Positions 10,748 to 24,296 of a stretch of 64,000 bases of DNA are shown here, in pieces. Source of the DNA: Nocardia jejuensis NBRC 103114 (GTDB lineage Bacteria; Actinomycetota; Actinomycetes; Mycobacteriales; Mycobacteriaceae); assembly GCF_001613145.1 (NCBI RefSeq), contig NZ_BDBU01000014.1:45681-109680 (forward strand), in the 5' to 3' direction. The notes beneath the pieces were generated by a model. It did no database searches. It saw nothing but the letters and a program-made list of their open reading frames with translations, and was not told the DNA's origin. Both the position numbers and the translations under genes were made by a program. The first letter of the stretch is position 1. Each line of letters starts with the position of its first letter.

Positions 10748-11572
10748 TCAGCGCTGCAGGAAGGCGAATTCGTCGGTGAGTTCCGAGACTCGCTGCTGCA
10801 GGGCCGATATCGAGGGGCCGGACTTGAGGACCTCGCGGGAGACGTTGGGCAGGACCGCGCCCAGGCCGCTCGCCGGGACCAGGGCGCGGATGGAGTCCGC
10901 TCCCCCGCCCTGCGCGCCGACCCCCGGCATCAGGATGGGGCCGTTGAGGGCGCTCAGGTCCGGGGCGTCGGTGAGGGTCGCGCCGACGACCACACCGACG
11001 GAACCGAATCCGGCGCCCGCGTTCGCCGCCGCCGCGTCATCGACCATGCGCTGGGCGATGGTGCGGCCGTCCGGACCGGTGATGCGCTGCAGTTCCGCGC
11101 CCTCCGGATTCGAGGTGGCGGCCAGGACGAAGACGCCGCGGCCGTTCTTGTCCGCGAGATCCAGTGCCGGTGCCAGCGAACCGAATCCGAGGTACGGGGA
11201 CACGGTCACCGCGTCCGAGGCCAGCGGTCCATCGCCGAGCCAGGCGTGGGCGTACGCGTCCATGGTGGATCCGATATCGCCGCGCTTGGCATCGGCGAGC
11301 ACCAGGGTGCCCGCCTCGCGCAGTGCGCCGATCGTCTCCTCCAGCACCATGATTCCGGCGGAACCGTAGGTTTCGAAGAATGCCACCTGCGGCTTGACCA
11401 GGGCCACCCGCCCGGCGAAGGCCTGGACGCACGCGTCCGCGAACTTCGCCAGGCCGAGGCTGTCCTCGTTCAGGCCCCAGGCCCGGAGCAGCGACGGGTG
11501 CGGGTCGATGCCCACGCACAGCGGACCGTGCTCGCGCATCGCATCCCGCAGCCGCACACCGAAACTCGTCAT
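10748..11572 (-). CDS. pyrF: Orotidine 5'-phosphate decarboxylase
   Basis: Last step of UMP synthesis: decarboxylates OMP. At 274 residues it belongs to the longer, mycobacterial-type (type 2) Pyr[13 protein letters not shown] is the first phosphate/ribose loop, and [12 protein letters not shown] carries the Asp-Lys-Asp catalytic tetrad segment. ATG 11572 follows the carB stop by four bases, so translation is coupled. It is the last gene of the pyr operon, followed by the hairpin at 10688-10723. Confidence 0.96.
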   Translation of the reverse strand: MTSFGVRLRDAMREHGPLCVGIDPHPSLLRAWGLNEDSLGLAKFADACVQAFAGRVALVKPQVAFFETYGSAGIMVLEETIGALREAGTLVLADAKRGDIGSTMDAYAHAWLGDGPLASDAVTVSPYLGFGSLAPALDLADKNGRGVFVLAATSNPEGAELQRITGPDGRTIAQRMVDDAAAANAGAGFGSVGVVVGATLTDAPDLSALNGPILMPGVGAQGGGADSIRALVPASGLGAVLPNVSREVLKSGPSISALQQRVSELTDEFAFLQR

Positions 11573-11576
11573 CGGA

Positions 11577-14944
<3,368 letters not shown>

Positions 14945-14945
<1 letters not shown>

Positions 14946-16060
14946 CAGGCTCCTTCCAGCAGCGTGGCAAAGCGATCGAACAGGTAGGCGGCGTCGTGCG
15001 GTCCGGCGGCGGCCTCGGGGTGGTACTGGACGGAGAAGGCGCGCCCGTTCACCAGCTGAACGCCTTCCACCACACCGTCATTGGCGCACACGTGGCTGAC
15101 CTCGGCCTTGCCGAACGGGGTGTCGAACACCTCGCCGCGCTCACCCTCGAGGGCGAAGCCGTGGTTCTGCGCGGTGATCGAGATGCGCCCGGTGTGATGC
15201 TCGATGACCGGGACGTTGATGCCGCGGTGACCGAACTTCATCTTGTAGGTGCCCCGGCCCAGCGCCCGGCCCAGGATCTGGTTGCCGAAGCAGATGCCGA
15301 ACAGCGGCAGGTTCTCGCTCAGAATGCCCTGGGTCAGTGCGACCTGGGCGTCCGCGGTGGCCGGATCGCCCGGGCCGTTGGACAGGAACACACCGTGCGG
15401 GCCGAGTTCCTTGATCTGGTCCAGGGTGACGTTCGAGGGCACCACGTGCACCCGCATGCCGCGCTGGGCGAACATGCGCGGGGTGTTGGACTTGATGCCG
15501 AGATCCACCGCGACGACGGTGAATCGGTGCTCGCCCTCGGGTTCGATGGTGTACATCTCGTCGGTGCTGACCTCGCCCGCGAGATCCGCGCCCAGCATGG
15601 AGGGCTGGCCGGTGACCCGCGCCAGCAGTTCCTCGTACTCGGCCAGTTCCGCACCGGAGAAGATGCCCGCCTTCATCGAGCCGCGGGTGCGCAGGTGCCG
15701 CACCAGCGCGCGGGTGTCGATGCCCGCGATGCCGACGACGTTCTGGTTCTCCAGCTCCGACTGCAGGCTGCGGGTGGCGCGCCAGTTCGAGACCGTGCGC
15801 GAGGGGTCGCGCACGGCGTATCCGGCGACCCAGATCCTGCCGGACTCGTCGTCCTCGTCGTTCCAGCCGGTGTTGCCGATCTGCGGGGCCGTGGCCACCA
15901 CGATCTGACGGTCGTAGCTGGGATCGGTGAGGGTCTCCTGGTACCCGGTCATCGCGGTGCAGAACACCGCCTCACCCAAAGTCTGTCCGGTGGCGCCGAA
16001 AGTCGTCCCGCGGAAAACGCGGCCGTCCTCGAGCACCATCACGGCTGTATTTCCGCTCAT
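14945..16060 (-). CDS. carA: Carbamoyl-phosphate synthase small subunit (glutaminase)
   Basis: Hydrolyses glutamine and passes ammonia to CarB. The 371-residue chain has an N-terminal CPSase-small domain ([14 protein letters not shown]) and a class I glutamine amidotransferase domain. Its nucleophile Cys lies in LFGICFGNQ and the His/Glu pair in QYHPEA. ATG 16060 is chosen for the AGAAAGGG Shine-Dalgarno sequence; the frame is open to 16165 without family similarity. It lies 71 bases after the preceding membrane-protein gene and overlaps carB by one base. Confidence 0.97.
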
Positions 16061-16131
16061 GCTCTGCCCTTTCTGGAATGTGCGGGGTGCCTCGGTGGTC
16101 GCGCGGGCTGCCGCCCGCGGCTCCTGACCGC

Positions 16132-16626
16132 TCATTCCGCTTCTCCCGTGGTCACGTTCGTCCATGCCGGATAGATCGCCTTGTCGTCACCGCGGAAACC
16201 GGTATCCACCTCGGTTCCGGTCGGCAGCGTCCAGCGGATCACCAGCACTCCGTCTTCTGTCATCACCTTGCCCGCGTGCCCGCGTTCGGTGCGTACCGCG
16301 GTGATGGACTCCTGGGGAATCCAGATCGTGCCCGCGCCGTCCCGCTCGAGCAGGATGCCGCGCTCGAACCTGGTCATCTCCGCGGTGGCCCGGAAACCCA
16401 GGTCGCCCACCGTGATTCGCTGAATCCAGCTGGGCGCCAGCGTGCTGCCGAGGTACATGCCCGTGGTCGGTTCCAGCAGCTGCGCCCCGCAGTCGCCGGG
16501 CACGGCCGGCAGGTCACCGATCGATGCCGCCTGGCGCTGCGCCCTGCGGGTCCAGGCTCGATACATCAGCCACAGAGCCAGCCCGAATACGACGAGCAGC
16601 CCGACCACCTGCAGTGTTCGCTCCAT
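16132..16626 (-). CDS. Membrane-anchored protein of the pyr operon (PH-like)
   Basis: A 164-residue protein with one N-terminal transmembrane helix (about 6-21, [20 protein letters not shown]) and a soluble remainder. It corresponds by position to the conserved protein found between pyrC and carA in Mycobacterium, where it is annotated as a PH-like or export-related protein. It has no enzymatic motif. ATG 16626 shares one base with the pyrC stop (TAATG) and GGAGGACC precedes it. Conserved placement suggests a link to pyrimidine enzymes or simply co-regulation; the function is unknown. Confidence 0.85.
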   Translation of the reverse strand: MERTLQVVGLLVVFGLALWLMYRAWTRRAQRQAASIGDLPAVPGDCGAQLLEPTTGMYLGSTLAPSWIQRITVGDLGFRATAEMTRFERGILLERDGAGTIWIPQESITAVRTERGHAGKVMTEDGVLVIRWTLPTGTEVDTGFRGDDKAIYPAWTNVTTGEAE

Positions 16627-17981
16627 TACGGTCCTCCTCGGTTCCCCACCCGCCGGTCTCCACCGGCGAAGACCTCGTCGCCGCCGCGTGGAGCAGCGGC
16701 CACGCCGTCGCGCGAGGTGATCCGGCCGCGCAGGAACGTCGCCGTCACCTTCGCGGGCAGGGTCATCGCCTCGTACGGCGTGTTGTCGGAGATGCTGGCC
16801 AGTTCCTTCGCCCGCACCTCCCATTCGGCATCCGGGTCGATCAGCACCAGGTTCGCCGGTGCGCCGACCTCGAGCGGGCGGCCCTGATCGTCCAGACCCA
16901 CGATGCGCGAAGGGTTCTCGCTCATCACCCGCGCGACGCCGCGCCAGTCCAGCAGACCGGGGCGGACCATGGTCTGCACGATGATGGACAGCGCGGTCTC
17001 GAGGCCCAGCATGCCGGGGCGGGCGGCCGCGAACTCGCAGCACTTGTCCTGTTCGGCGTGCGGGGCGTGATCGGTGGCGACGCAGTCGATGACACCGTCG
17101 GCCAGGGCCTGGCGCAGCGCGGCGACATCGGAGGCCTCGCGCAGCGGCGGGTTCACCCGGTTCACCGCGTCGTAGGTCTCCAGACGCGAATCATCCAGGA
17201 GCAGGTGATGCGGGGTGACCTCGGCGGTGATCGAGATGCCTTGGCTCTTGGCCCATTTCACCAGTTCGACGGTGCCCGCGGTGGAGGCGTGGCAGATGTG
17301 CACGCGCGCACCGGCGTCGCGGGCCAGCAGCGCGTCGCGGGCCACGATGGACTCCTCGGCCGCGCGCGGCCAACCGGCCAGGCCCAGGCGGGCGGCGGTC
17401 GGACCCTCGTGTGCCACGGCGCCCTTGGTCAGGCGCGGCTCCTCCGCGTGCTGGGCGATGAGCACGCCCAGGGAGTTCGAGTACTCCAGCGCGCGGCGCA
17501 TGATCAGCGGGTCGTACACGCAGTGGCCGTCGTCGGAGAACATCCGCACGTTGCCGACACCCGCTGCCATGGTGCCCATTTCGGCGAGTTGCTTGCCCTC
17601 GAGCCCCACCGTGACCGCACCCACCGGGTAGACGTCGACCAGGCCGACCTCCTGCCCGCGCCGCCACACGTGATCGGTGATGACCGCGGTGTCGGCGACC
17701 GGGCTGGTGTTGGCCATCGCGAACACGCCGGTGTAGCCGCCGAGCGCGGCTGCGGCGGAACCGGATTCGATGGTCTCGGTGTCCTCGCGACCGGGCTCGC
17801 GCAGATGGGTGTGCAGGTCGATGAAGCCCGGCAGCAAAATCTGGCCCGCGGCGTCGACGATCTCGGCGTCGCCGCGGTCCAGGCCGGCGCCGATCTCGCG
17901 AATCTCGCCGTCCGCGAGCAGCACGTCGACCGGCTCGCCCTCACCGTAGATCAGGGCGTTCGTGATCAGGATGTTGCTCAT
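16626..17981 (-). CDS. pyrC: Dihydroorotase
   Basis: Third step of UMP synthesis: cyclises carbamoyl-aspartate to dihydroorotate. The 451-residue amidohydrolase has the metal-binding HTHLREPG motif, further His ligands (AQHAEEP, HICHAST) and the catalytic Asp in ATDHAPH, typical of the 45-kDa type I/III class. It starts at ATG 17981, 37 bases after pyrB, and overlaps the next gene by one base. Confidence 0.97.
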   Translation of the reverse strand: MSNILITNALIYGEGEPVDVLLADGEIREIGAGLDRGDAEIVDAAGQILLPGFIDLHTHLREPGREDTETIESGSAAAALGGYTGVFAMANTSPVADTAVITDHVWRRGQEVGLVDVYPVGAVTVGLEGKQLAEMGTMAAGVGNVRMFSDDGHCVYDPLIMRRALEYSNSLGVLIAQHAEEPRLTKGAVAHEGPTAARLGLAGWPRAAEESIVARDALLARDAGARVHICHASTAGTVELVKWAKSQGISITAEVTPHHLLLDDSRLETYDAVNRVNPPLREASDVAALRQALADGVIDCVATDHAPHAEQDKCCEFAAARPGMLGLETALSIIVQTMVRPGLLDWRGVARVMSENPSRIVGLDDQGRPLEVGAPANLVLIDPDAEWEVRAKELASISDNTPYEAMTLPAKVTATFLRGRITSRDGVAAAPRGGDEVFAGGDRRVGNRGGP

Positions 17982-18018
17982 GCTGTCTCCTCTCGGCCTG
18001 ATCGGTGGCTGTTCGCGC

Positions 18019-18984
18019 TCATGCCACCACCTCGTCGGTGCCGACCAGCAGGCGGAACAGCACCGCCATGCGCATGTGGACTCCGTTGTTGACCTGTTGC
18101 AGCACAGCGGCTTTGGGAGAATCCGCGACGGCGGAGGCGATTTCCATGCCGCGCAGCATCGGGCCGGGGTGCAGCACCACCGCGTGCTCGGCGAGCATGC
18201 CGAGGCGACGTTCGTTGAGGCCGTAGTTGATCGAGTACTCGCGCGCCGAGGGGAAGAAGCCGCCGTTCATGCGCTCGGCCTGCACGCGCAGCAGCATGAC
18301 CGCGTCCGCGCCGGGCAGTTCCGCGTCCAGGGAGCTCGACACCGTGACCGGCCACTGCTCGACGCCGATCGGCAGCAGGGTGCGCGGGGCGACCAGCACC
18401 ACGTCCGCACCGAGGGTGGCCAGCAGGAAGGCATTGGAGCGCGCGACCCGGCTGTGCAGGATGTCACCGACGATGACGATGCGCTTGCCCTCGAGATCGC
18501 CGAGGCGCTGACGCAGGGTCAGGGCGTCCAGCAGTGCTTGAGTGGGGTGCTCGTGGGTGCCGTCACCGGCATTGATGATCGCGGGCCCGGGGCCGGCGTA
18601 TCCGCCCTGCGCGTCGTCGATCTGGTCGAACCAGCGCGCGATCTGGTGCGCCGCGCCCGAGGCCGGATGCCGCACGATGAGCGCGTCCGCGCCCGCCGCG
18701 TGCAGGGTCAGCGCGGTGTCGCGCAACGACTCGCCTTTGGAGACAGAGGAACTCGACGCGCTCACGTTGATCACGTCGGCGCTCATCCATTTCCCGGCGA
18801 CCTCGAAGGAGACCCGGGTGCGCGTGGAGTTCTCGAAGAACACGGTCATGACCGTGCGCCCGCGCAGGGTCGGGAGCTTCTTGACCTCACGGCCCAGCAG
18901 CGCCTGTTCGAAGCGTTCGGCCTCGTCCAGCAAACCGGTGGCAGCGGCGCGGTCCAGATCGGTGACCGACAGCAGATGCTTCAC
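18019..18984 (-). CDS. pyrB: Aspartate carbamoyltransferase catalytic subunit
   Basis: Condenses carbamoyl phosphate with aspartate, the committed step of pyrimidine synthesis. The 321 residues include the carbamoyl-phosphate signature [13 protein letters not shown], the SSVSKGESL loop that closes on the active site, and HPTQALLD. No regulatory subunit gene (pyrI) is nearby, as usual in actinobacteria. The start overlaps the pyrR stop by four bases (ATGA). Confidence 0.97.
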   Translation of the reverse strand: MKHLLSVTDLDRAAATGLLDEAERFEQALLGREVKKLPTLRGRTVMTVFFENSTRTRVSFEVAGKWMSADVINVSASSSSVSKGESLRDTALTLHAAGADALIVRHPASGAAHQIARWFDQIDDAQGGYAGPGPAIINAGDGTHEHPTQALLDALTLRQRLGDLEGKRIVIVGDILHSRVARSNAFLLATLGADVVLVAPRTLLPIGVEQWPVTVSSSLDAELPGADAVMLLRVQAERMNGGFFPSAREYSINYGLNERRLGMLAEHAVVLHPGPMLRGMEIASAVADSPKAAVLQQVNNGVHMRMAVLFRLLVGTDEVVA

Positions 18985-19619
18985 TCGTCCCCCTCCTGAT
19001 GGCGCAGGTGCACACCGTCGCGGCCGTCGTGCTCGCGCAGCAGCACCGAGATGTCCTCGGTGCGGGAGGTGGGCACGTTCTTGCCGACGTAATCGGCGCG
19101 AATGGGCAGTTCACGGTGACCGCGGTCGATGAGCACGGCCAGCTGGACCGCGCGCGGGCGGCCCAGATCGCGCAATCCGTCCAGCGCGGAGCGGACGGTG
19201 CGGCCGGAGAAGAGCACGTCGTCCACGAGCACCACCAGCGCGTCCTCGATACCGCCCTCGGGGACCGAGGTGCGTTCGAGCGGGCGGTGCGGGCGACTGC
19301 GCAGATCGTCGCGGTAGAGGGTGATGTCGAGCGAGCCGATCGCGGGGCGAACGCCGGAGAATTCTTCGATCTTGTTCGCCAGGCGGGTCGCGAGAGTCGT
19401 TCCGCGCGTAGGGATTCCGATGAGAACGACGCGGGCGGCGCCGGCTTCGGCGGAATCGAGCGCGGTCTTCTCGATGATCTGGTGCGCCATCCGGGCGATG
19501 GTGCGGCCGACGTCCGAGTCGGACAGCAGCTCACGACCGGCCTGGATCTGTTCGGGATCGTGTCGCTGCGAGTATTCGCCAGCGCTCGACTTGGCGGCCC
19601 GGTCTTCGGGCACGGCCAT
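18981..19619 (-). CDS. pyrR: PyrR: RNA-binding regulator of the pyr operon / uracil phosphoribosyltransferase
   Basis: Binds the pyr leader RNA when UMP is abundant and lowers expression; it also has uracil phosphoribosyltransferase activity. The 212-residue chain has the PRPP-binding loop [13 protein letters not shown] and the family motif LIGIPTRG. The N-terminal 20 residues are an extension beyond the Bacillus protein, as in mycobacteria. ATG 19619 follows GGAGGT, which is part of the predicted PyrR-binding leader. It heads the operon pyrR-pyrB-pyrC-PH protein-carA-carB-pyrF. Confidence 0.97.
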   Translation of the reverse strand: MAVPEDRAAKSSAGEYSQRHDPEQIQAGRELLSDSDVGRTIARMAHQIIEKTALDSAEAGAARVVLIGIPTRGTTLATRLANKIEEFSGVRPAIGSLDITLYRDDLRSRPHRPLERTSVPEGGIEDALVVLVDDVLFSGRTVRSALDGLRDLGRPRAVQLAVLIDRGHRELPIRADYVGKNVPTSRTEDISVLLREHDGRDGVHLRHQEGDE

Positions 19620-19621
19620 GC

Positions 19622-19663
19622 CGACCTCCTTCCCCGCCTCACCGGACGGTCCGTTAAAGGATG
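19622..19663 (-). promoter_or_regulatory. PyrR-binding leader hairpin
   Basis: On the minus strand the pyrR leader reads CCTTTAAC, then a short stem around the loop GTCCGGTGAGGC, then GGGGAAGGAGG. This matches the actinobacterial PyrR-site pattern, with a conserved GUCC-GUGAGG loop. The upstream CCTT can pair with the AAGG of the Shine-Dalgarno sequence, so bound PyrR would sequester the ribosome site, giving translational rather than antiterminator control. A weak -10 (TAGGCT, 19679-19684) lies just upstream. Confidence 0.8.
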
Positions 19664-20186
19664 TCTTTTCAGCGGGTCAGCCTAGCAGCGCCGAGCGATG
19701 CCGTTCGCACCGCACCCCTTCGGCTATCGCGTGGCATGCGGGTCCCCGAGCACGGTTCCGGACCCGCCGTTCTCGGGCCCACCGGACCGCCTCCACGGTG
19801 CCGACCGGACTCGTGACCAGCGGATTCACTTCAGCGCATCGCCCACTACCGGACCACGGTCACTCCCCCGCGAAACAGCTACTTCATACCGATTGGTCTG
19901 TCGCACCCGCGGTGCCGGACCTCGACGCTGGGAGCTATCTCACAGACCGGTCACCGCAGGTCTGGCCATCGCCACCGCATCGAGCGCAGGCCGCCGCGGA
20001 CATCGGACGCACCGAAGCGAGCAGGCCCGCGGCCGCTGGGACGGAACCTACCCAACGGCGAAGCTCAGCCCGCGAGCGGTGCCGACCGGCCGCGACGTCA
20101 TGTTCCATTCCGGCGGGATCGGCTCGCGGTTTCAGCTACCGGCCAGTCTTCATACACCGTAAACCGACGTGTGCGATGCTCGGAGG
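19664..20186. other. Divergent intergenic region, no gene seen
   Basis: About 520 bases between the pyrR leader and the hydrolase at 20187. Open frames on both strands here lack recognisable motifs or good ribosome sites. It should contain the promoters for pyrR (leftward) and the hydrolase (rightward). Confidence 0.5.
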
Positions 20187-21059
20187 GTGAGCAACGAAGC
20201 CGACTTCACCGAGCCTGCCCGCGTGAGCTTCCGCGGCAGCGGCGGTATCACCCTCGCGGGCGACAGCTGGGGACCCCAGGACGGGCCGCTGGTGGTATTC
20301 CTGCACGGCGGCGGACAGACCCGCCACTCCTGGAAGGATTCGGGGCTGGCGCTGGCCAAAGCCGGGATGCGGGCGGTGCTGCTGGACGCGCGCGGCCACG
20401 GCGACAGTGACTGGGCGCCCGAGGGCGACTACCGCCGCGACGCGATGGTCGCCGACCTGATGAACGTTCTGGCCGAACTCGACCGGCCCGCATTCGTGGT
20501 CGGAGCCAGCATGGGCGGCCTGACCGGGCTGCTCGCGACCGCGCACCCCGAGCGCGAGCGCATCACCGGACTGGTCCTGGTCGATGTGGTGCCCCGCCCC
20601 GAACGCGCCGGCGTCGAACGCGTCCTGAACTTCCTCAGCGGCAACCCCGAGGGCTTCGCCACCCTCGAAGAAGCCGCCGACGCCGTCGCCGCCTACCTCC
20701 CGCACCGCCGCCGCCCTCGCAATCCCGAAGGCCTGCAACGCAATCTGCGTCAGCGCGCGGACGGGCGCTGGTACTGGCACTGGGATCCGGCCATGATGTC
20801 CGGCGGCCCCGAGGACATCGACCTGCACAGCCGGGTCCTGGAAGCCGCCGCCCGCGAACTCACCATCCCGGTCCTGCTGGTCCGAGGCCAGCTCTCCGAT
20901 GTGGTCAGCGAAGAGGGTGTAGCCGCCTTCCGCGCCCTGGTCCCGCACGCCGACTACACCGAAATCAGCAGCGCCGCCCACACCGCCGCCAGCGACGCCA
21001 ACGACGAATTCACCGACGCGGTAGTCGATTTCGTGCGCGCCCACGTTCCCACGAACTGA
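20187..21059 (+). CDS. Alpha/beta hydrolase
   Basis: A 290-residue alpha/beta hydrolase-1 fold protein without signal peptide. HGGGQT is the oxyanion loop after strand 3, GASMGG is the nucleophile elbow, and the C-terminal SSAAHTAA supplies the catalytic His. A lid region rich in Arg lies after PHRRR. Similar proteins are esterases or C-C hydrolases; the substrate is unknown. The start is uncertain: GTG 20187 has GGAG only two bases away, and GTG 20169 is the alternative, so a leaderless message is possible. Confidence 0.85.
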   Translation: MSNEADFTEPARVSFRGSGGITLAGDSWGPQDGPLVVFLHGGGQTRHSWKDSGLALAKAGMRAVLLDARGHGDSDWAPEGDYRRDAMVADLMNVLAELDRPAFVVGASMGGLTGLLATAHPERERITGLVLVDVVPRPERAGVERVLNFLSGNPEGFATLEEAADAVAAYLPHRRRPRNPEGLQRNLRQRADGRWYWHWDPAMMSGGPEDIDLHSRVLEAAARELTIPVLLVRGQLSDVVSEEGVAAFRALVPHADYTEISSAAHTAASDANDEFTDAVVDFVRAHVPTN

Positions 21060-21084
21060 ATCGGGACGGCTGGAGCCCCACGTC

Positions 21085-21132
21085 GACACCGGAAGCCCTG
21101 ACCCGCCGGGGCAGATCAGGGCTTCCGGTGTC
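21085..21132. terminator. Bidirectional terminator hairpin
   Basis: A perfect 17-bp stem, GACACCGGAAGCCCTGA and its complement, with a 14-base loop. It lies between the convergent alpha/beta hydrolase (ends 21059) and the secreted chitin-binding-like protein (ends 21139), so it can stop transcription from both sides. Confidence 0.85.
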
Positions 21133-21138
21133 AGCCGA

Positions 21139-21735
21139 TCAGAGTTTCTGCCAGAGAGCCGGGGTCAGATCCGGTGTCCAATTGGGCGCGTGCGCGGTGT
21201 GCGCCTGAATGCAGCGGTATTCGGCACCGTTGTAGGTCACGACATCGCCGACCTGGTAGGTCGCGCCCTGTTGCCACGCGGCGACCACCGGCGCCGCGAC
21301 GACGGTGACGACGAGCGGACCCACCGGAGTGGACACGACGTGCGCTTCCTCGACGCTCAGATTCCACACCCCCGGCGCCGAGCCCGGCATCGTCGGGGTG
21401 ACATCCGCGGGGGTCCACTGGAACGTCACATCCTGACCCGCGGTGTACGTGACCGGCGGCGACCACACCGTGAAGGTGCGCGTGGTGTTGGTCGCCCCCA
21501 GCACGAAGGTGTTCTGGCCGTACTGCGCGACCATCGCATCCGCGTCGGCGGCGGGGAAGGTGACGGTGTAGGTGGTGTCGGCGTAATAGACCGGCGCCGA
21601 GGTGATGGCCAGTTGCGCGGATGCCGGCGCGGCAGTCGCGACGGTCATCGCCGCGACGGCGGCGGCCCCGGCGATGCCGAATCCGGCACGGCGAGCTCGA
21701 CGGCCACGGATAGAACCAATAGTGTTGTCCTGCAA
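21139..21735 (-). CDS. Secreted protein with C-terminal carbohydrate-binding (CBM5/12-like) module
   Basis: A 198-residue exported protein. Basic residues RGRRARR are followed by a hydrophobic Ala-rich helix and an APASA-Q cleavage site near residue 40. The middle is a beta-rich region with no assigned family. The last 45 residues (WQQGATYQVGDVVTYNGAEY, ending in NWTPDLTPALWQKL) match the small chitin-binding CBM5/12 fold with its exposed Trp/Tyr residues. No catalytic domain is attached. The start is TTG 21735 with GGAGG seven bases upstream. It may bind chitin, cellulose or cell-wall glycan. Confidence 0.8.
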   Translation of the reverse strand: MQDNTIGSIRGRRARRAGFGIAGAAAVAAMTVATAAPASAQLAITSAPVYYADTTYTVTFPAADADAMVAQYGQNTFVLGATNTTRTFTVWSPPVTYTAGQDVTFQWTPADVTPTMPGSAPGVWNLSVEEAHVVSTPVGPLVVTVVAAPVVAAWQQGATYQVGDVVTYNGAEYRCIQAHTAHAPNWTPDLTPALWQKL

Positions 21736-21948
21736 GGATTCCCCTCCTCGATAACAGGGCGATGACGCCGCCCCGCCCCTGGAAATCTATCGAATCGCCG
21801 ACAGAATTGTGGCGGGTCACAAGGTCGCTGTTTGTGATCTGGAGCACATGCATTTCTCTGCCCGGCGGGTGGTCCCGCGCAGGTTCGGGCACGCCGTGCC
21901 GAGCCGCATCCCGCGCCGGAACGCCGGCGGGGCACTATCGTCGGACGG

Positions 21949-22929
21949 GTGGCCAGTAAGTCTGCGTCGCCCGCCATCGAACTGCAGGTCGGCGACCGTA
22001 CCGTCCGCGTATCGAACCCGGATCGGGTGTATTTTCCCGCGACCGGGGCGACCAAGCTCGACCTGGCGCAGTACTACCTGAGCGTCGGGGACGGGATCGT
22101 GAACGCGCTGCGGGATCGGCCCTGCATGCTGCATCGGTTCCCGAAGGGGCTCGCAGGAGCCAAGGTGCACCAGAAGCGGCTGCCCGCCGGAGCTCCCGAC
22201 TGGATTCCCACGGTGCGGCTGCACTTCCCCCGCTACAACCGCACCGCGGACGAACTGTGCGTCGACAAGCTGGCCGACGTCATCTGGGCGGTACAGATGT
22301 CGACGGTCGAGTTCCACCCCTGGAACTCCCGTCGCGCCGACACCGAGAATCCCGACGAATGGCGCATCGACCTCGATCCCATGCCCGACTGCCCCTGGTC
22401 GCGAGTGCAGCGGGTCGCCGGGGTGGTCCAGGAGGTACTCGACGATCTGGGTGCGGTCGGCTGGCCGAAAACGTCCGGCGGCAAGGGATTACACGTCTAC
22501 GTGCGAATCGCCCCGGAGTGGGGTTTCACCGAGGTCCGCCGCGCCGCACTGGCTTTCGCCAAGGAAGTCGAACGCCGCGCCCCCGACGAGGTCACCACCA
22601 CCTGGTGGCGCAAGGACCGCGACCCGAAACTCCTGTTCGTCGACTACAACCAGAACGCCCGCGACCACACCATCGCCGCGGCGTACTCGGTCCGCGGCGT
22701 CCCCGAAGCCACCGTCTCCACCCCCGTCCACTGGTCCGAAATCCCCGACGTGGACCCGCGCGACTTCACCATGAAGACCGTCCCCGCCCGCTACGCCGAC
22801 CTCGGCGACCTGCACGCGAACATCGACCACTCCGTCTTCCGCATCGACGAACTCCTGCAATGGGCCGACCGCCAGGGCGTGGACACCGACCTCGACGAAC
22901 CGGTGGACCTGGACGACACCGAAGGCTGA
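21949..22929 (+). CDS. Stand-alone LigD-type polymerase/primase domain protein
   Basis: A 326-residue archaeo-eukaryotic primase superfamily protein, the polymerase part of bacterial NHEJ ligase D without ligase or nuclease domains. The catalytic DLD is at 141-143. HPWNSR (123-128) and SGGKGLHVYV (176-185) are the other active-site motifs. Actinobacteria commonly carry such separate PolD proteins, which add ribonucleotides in repair and gap filling. Neither Ku nor a ligase is adjacent. The start is GTG 21949 with a TATCGT -10 at 21936-21941, suggesting a leaderless transcript. Confidence 0.92.
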   Translation: MASKSASPAIELQVGDRTVRVSNPDRVYFPATGATKLDLAQYYLSVGDGIVNALRDRPCMLHRFPKGLAGAKVHQKRLPAGAPDWIPTVRLHFPRYNRTADELCVDKLADVIWAVQMSTVEFHPWNSRRADTENPDEWRIDLDPMPDCPWSRVQRVAGVVQEVLDDLGAVGWPKTSGGKGLHVYVRIAPEWGFTEVRRAALAFAKEVERRAPDEVTTTWWRKDRDPKLLFVDYNQNARDHTIAAAYSVRGVPEATVSTPVHWSEIPDVDPRDFTMKTVPARYADLGDLHANIDHSVFRIDELLQWADRQGVDTDLDEPVDLDDTEG

Positions 22930-22944
22930 CAGGCGGCATCAACC

Positions 22945-23784
22945 TCATGACGCTGTCCGCATCTCCAGCGCCTTGCGGACGAGCGCGCGGGCGGCAGCTC
23001 CGGTTACGGAGGCTTCCGCGAGTTCGGCGAAGAGGCGGCCATACATGGCCAGTTCTCTGGGCTGGGTGATCGACAGTTCGGCCGTCACTGCCTCCACCAG
23101 CACAAGCCGATCATCGAACATCACGAAGTTTGTCATTTGTATCGGCAACTGAGCTTCGGCTGGAATGACACCGAGCAGAACGCGAGGTAGGCCGATAACG
23201 GCACAGAGCCGATCGAGCTGGCCGATCATCACCTCATCACCGCCCACTGTCGTTCGGAGCGCTTGCTCCGCCAGCAGGACATGGAAACGACGGTGCCCGC
23301 GATACAGAACCTGTTGCCGTTCAATGCGTTTCGATACGGCCTGGTCCACATCATCCGGTATCCGATAGAACCTCGTGGCCCGGCGCAACACAGCCTCCGC
23401 GTACTCCGCCGTCTGGAGAATTCCGGGAATCAGCACCGGTTCGAAGATCCTCATGATCTTCGTCTGCTCGGCCAGGGCGACCGAGGCCTGCTGACGGCGG
23501 CGCGTGCCAGTGTTGAGGATCCGGCGCCATTCGAGATACGCGGACTCGACATTGCGAAGGGTTGCCACAAGATCGGCACACTGATCCCGGTTTCCGGTAT
23601 GCAGGCAGTAGGCCGACAGATCAGCCTCTGTGGGACTGCGGTCGCCGGTTTCGATCTTGGAAACCTTCGACTCGTGCCAGCCCGCCAGGGCGGCGAGCTG
23701 ACGTCCGGAGAGTCGTGCGTCCTTTCGCATTTCGCGGAGTCGCTTCCCCAGCGCCTCGCGAGCTTGATGAACCGGAGAGGTCAC
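22945..23784 (-). CDS. Scr1-family helix-turn-helix regulator (DUF5753 type)
   Basis: A 279-residue protein with an N-terminal XRE helix-turn-helix (about 12-65; LREMRKDARLSGRQLAALAG then ESKVSKIETGDRSP). A large C-terminal domain of the actinobacterial DUF5753/Scr1 family follows (PVLIPGILQTAEYAEAVL is its signature). These proteins pair with a small partner encoded next to them and are often called antitoxin-like regulators. GTG 23784 overlaps the stop of the DUF6879 gene by four bases (GTGA), so the two are coupled. Confidence 0.9.
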   Translation of the reverse strand: MTSPVHQAREALGKRLREMRKDARLSGRQLAALAGWHESKVSKIETGDRSPTEADLSAYCLHTGNRDQCADLVATLRNVESAYLEWRRILNTGTRRRQQASVALAEQTKIMRIFEPVLIPGILQTAEYAEAVLRRATRFYRIPDDVDQAVSKRIERQQVLYRGHRRFHVLLAEQALRTTVGGDEVMIGQLDRLCAVIGLPRVLLGVIPAEAQLPIQMTNFVMFDDRLVLVEAVTAELSITQPRELAMYGRLFAELAEASVTGAAARALVRKALEMRTAS

Positions 23785-24296
23785 GCCACCTCGTACTCGG
23801 CATACGGGGTGGCCAACCGCCACAAACGTTCTTTGACACCGAGGCAGAACTCCACGATCCGAGGCTCGTCCGTCAGCGCGACGCCGAGTCCTCTGCCTTC
23901 GTCGTCCCGAACGTGGAATGCCACTTGCTCGCCGTCCAGGAGCCAGTAGTCCTCGAGAGGAACCTCCCCGGCAACATCTCGGGGTACATAGCGGATATCC
24001 TCGCCCGCTTCGATATTGCGAGTTGTCAACGTCAGCAACCAACGGTGGTAGTCGCTGTGCGGAACGGTGACCACGCGGACCCGCCGGACCGGGATCCCAC
24101 GCCCAACGGTCTCTTCGATCAGAACCCGCCACGGCTGGAACCATTCGGCGTCGTCGTCACCCTCGCCGGCGAGGAACTTTCGCAGCGGCTCGGATTCGAC
24201 CGCGACCCCATAGCTGTCGCGCACCTCGAGGTGGAACGCTTCACGGCGGCATTGCCGCAACAGAGCGGGGTATGGGTTACCTTGCAGGAGAAGCAC
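23781..24296 (-). CDS. DUF6879 family protein
   Basis: A 171-residue soluble protein. Recognisable family features are REAFHLEVRDSY near the N-terminus, FLAGEGDDDAEWFQPW, VRVVTVPHSDYHRW in the middle and a terminal WRLATPYAEYE. Its role is not known; it is almost always found next to a Scr1-type regulator. GTG 24296 has AGGAAGGA ten bases upstream. Its first 20 bases overlap the preceding small gene and its end overlaps the regulator gene by four bases, so the three form one translationally coupled unit. Confidence 0.88.
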   Translation of the reverse strand: MLLLQGNPYPALLRQCRREAFHLEVRDSYGVAVESEPLRKFLAGEGDDDAEWFQPWRVLIEETVGRGIPVRRVRVVTVPHSDYHRWLLTLTTRNIEAGEDIRYVPRDVAGEVPLEDYWLLDGEQVAFHVRDDEGRGLGVALTDEPRIVEFCLGVKERLWRLATPYAEYEVA

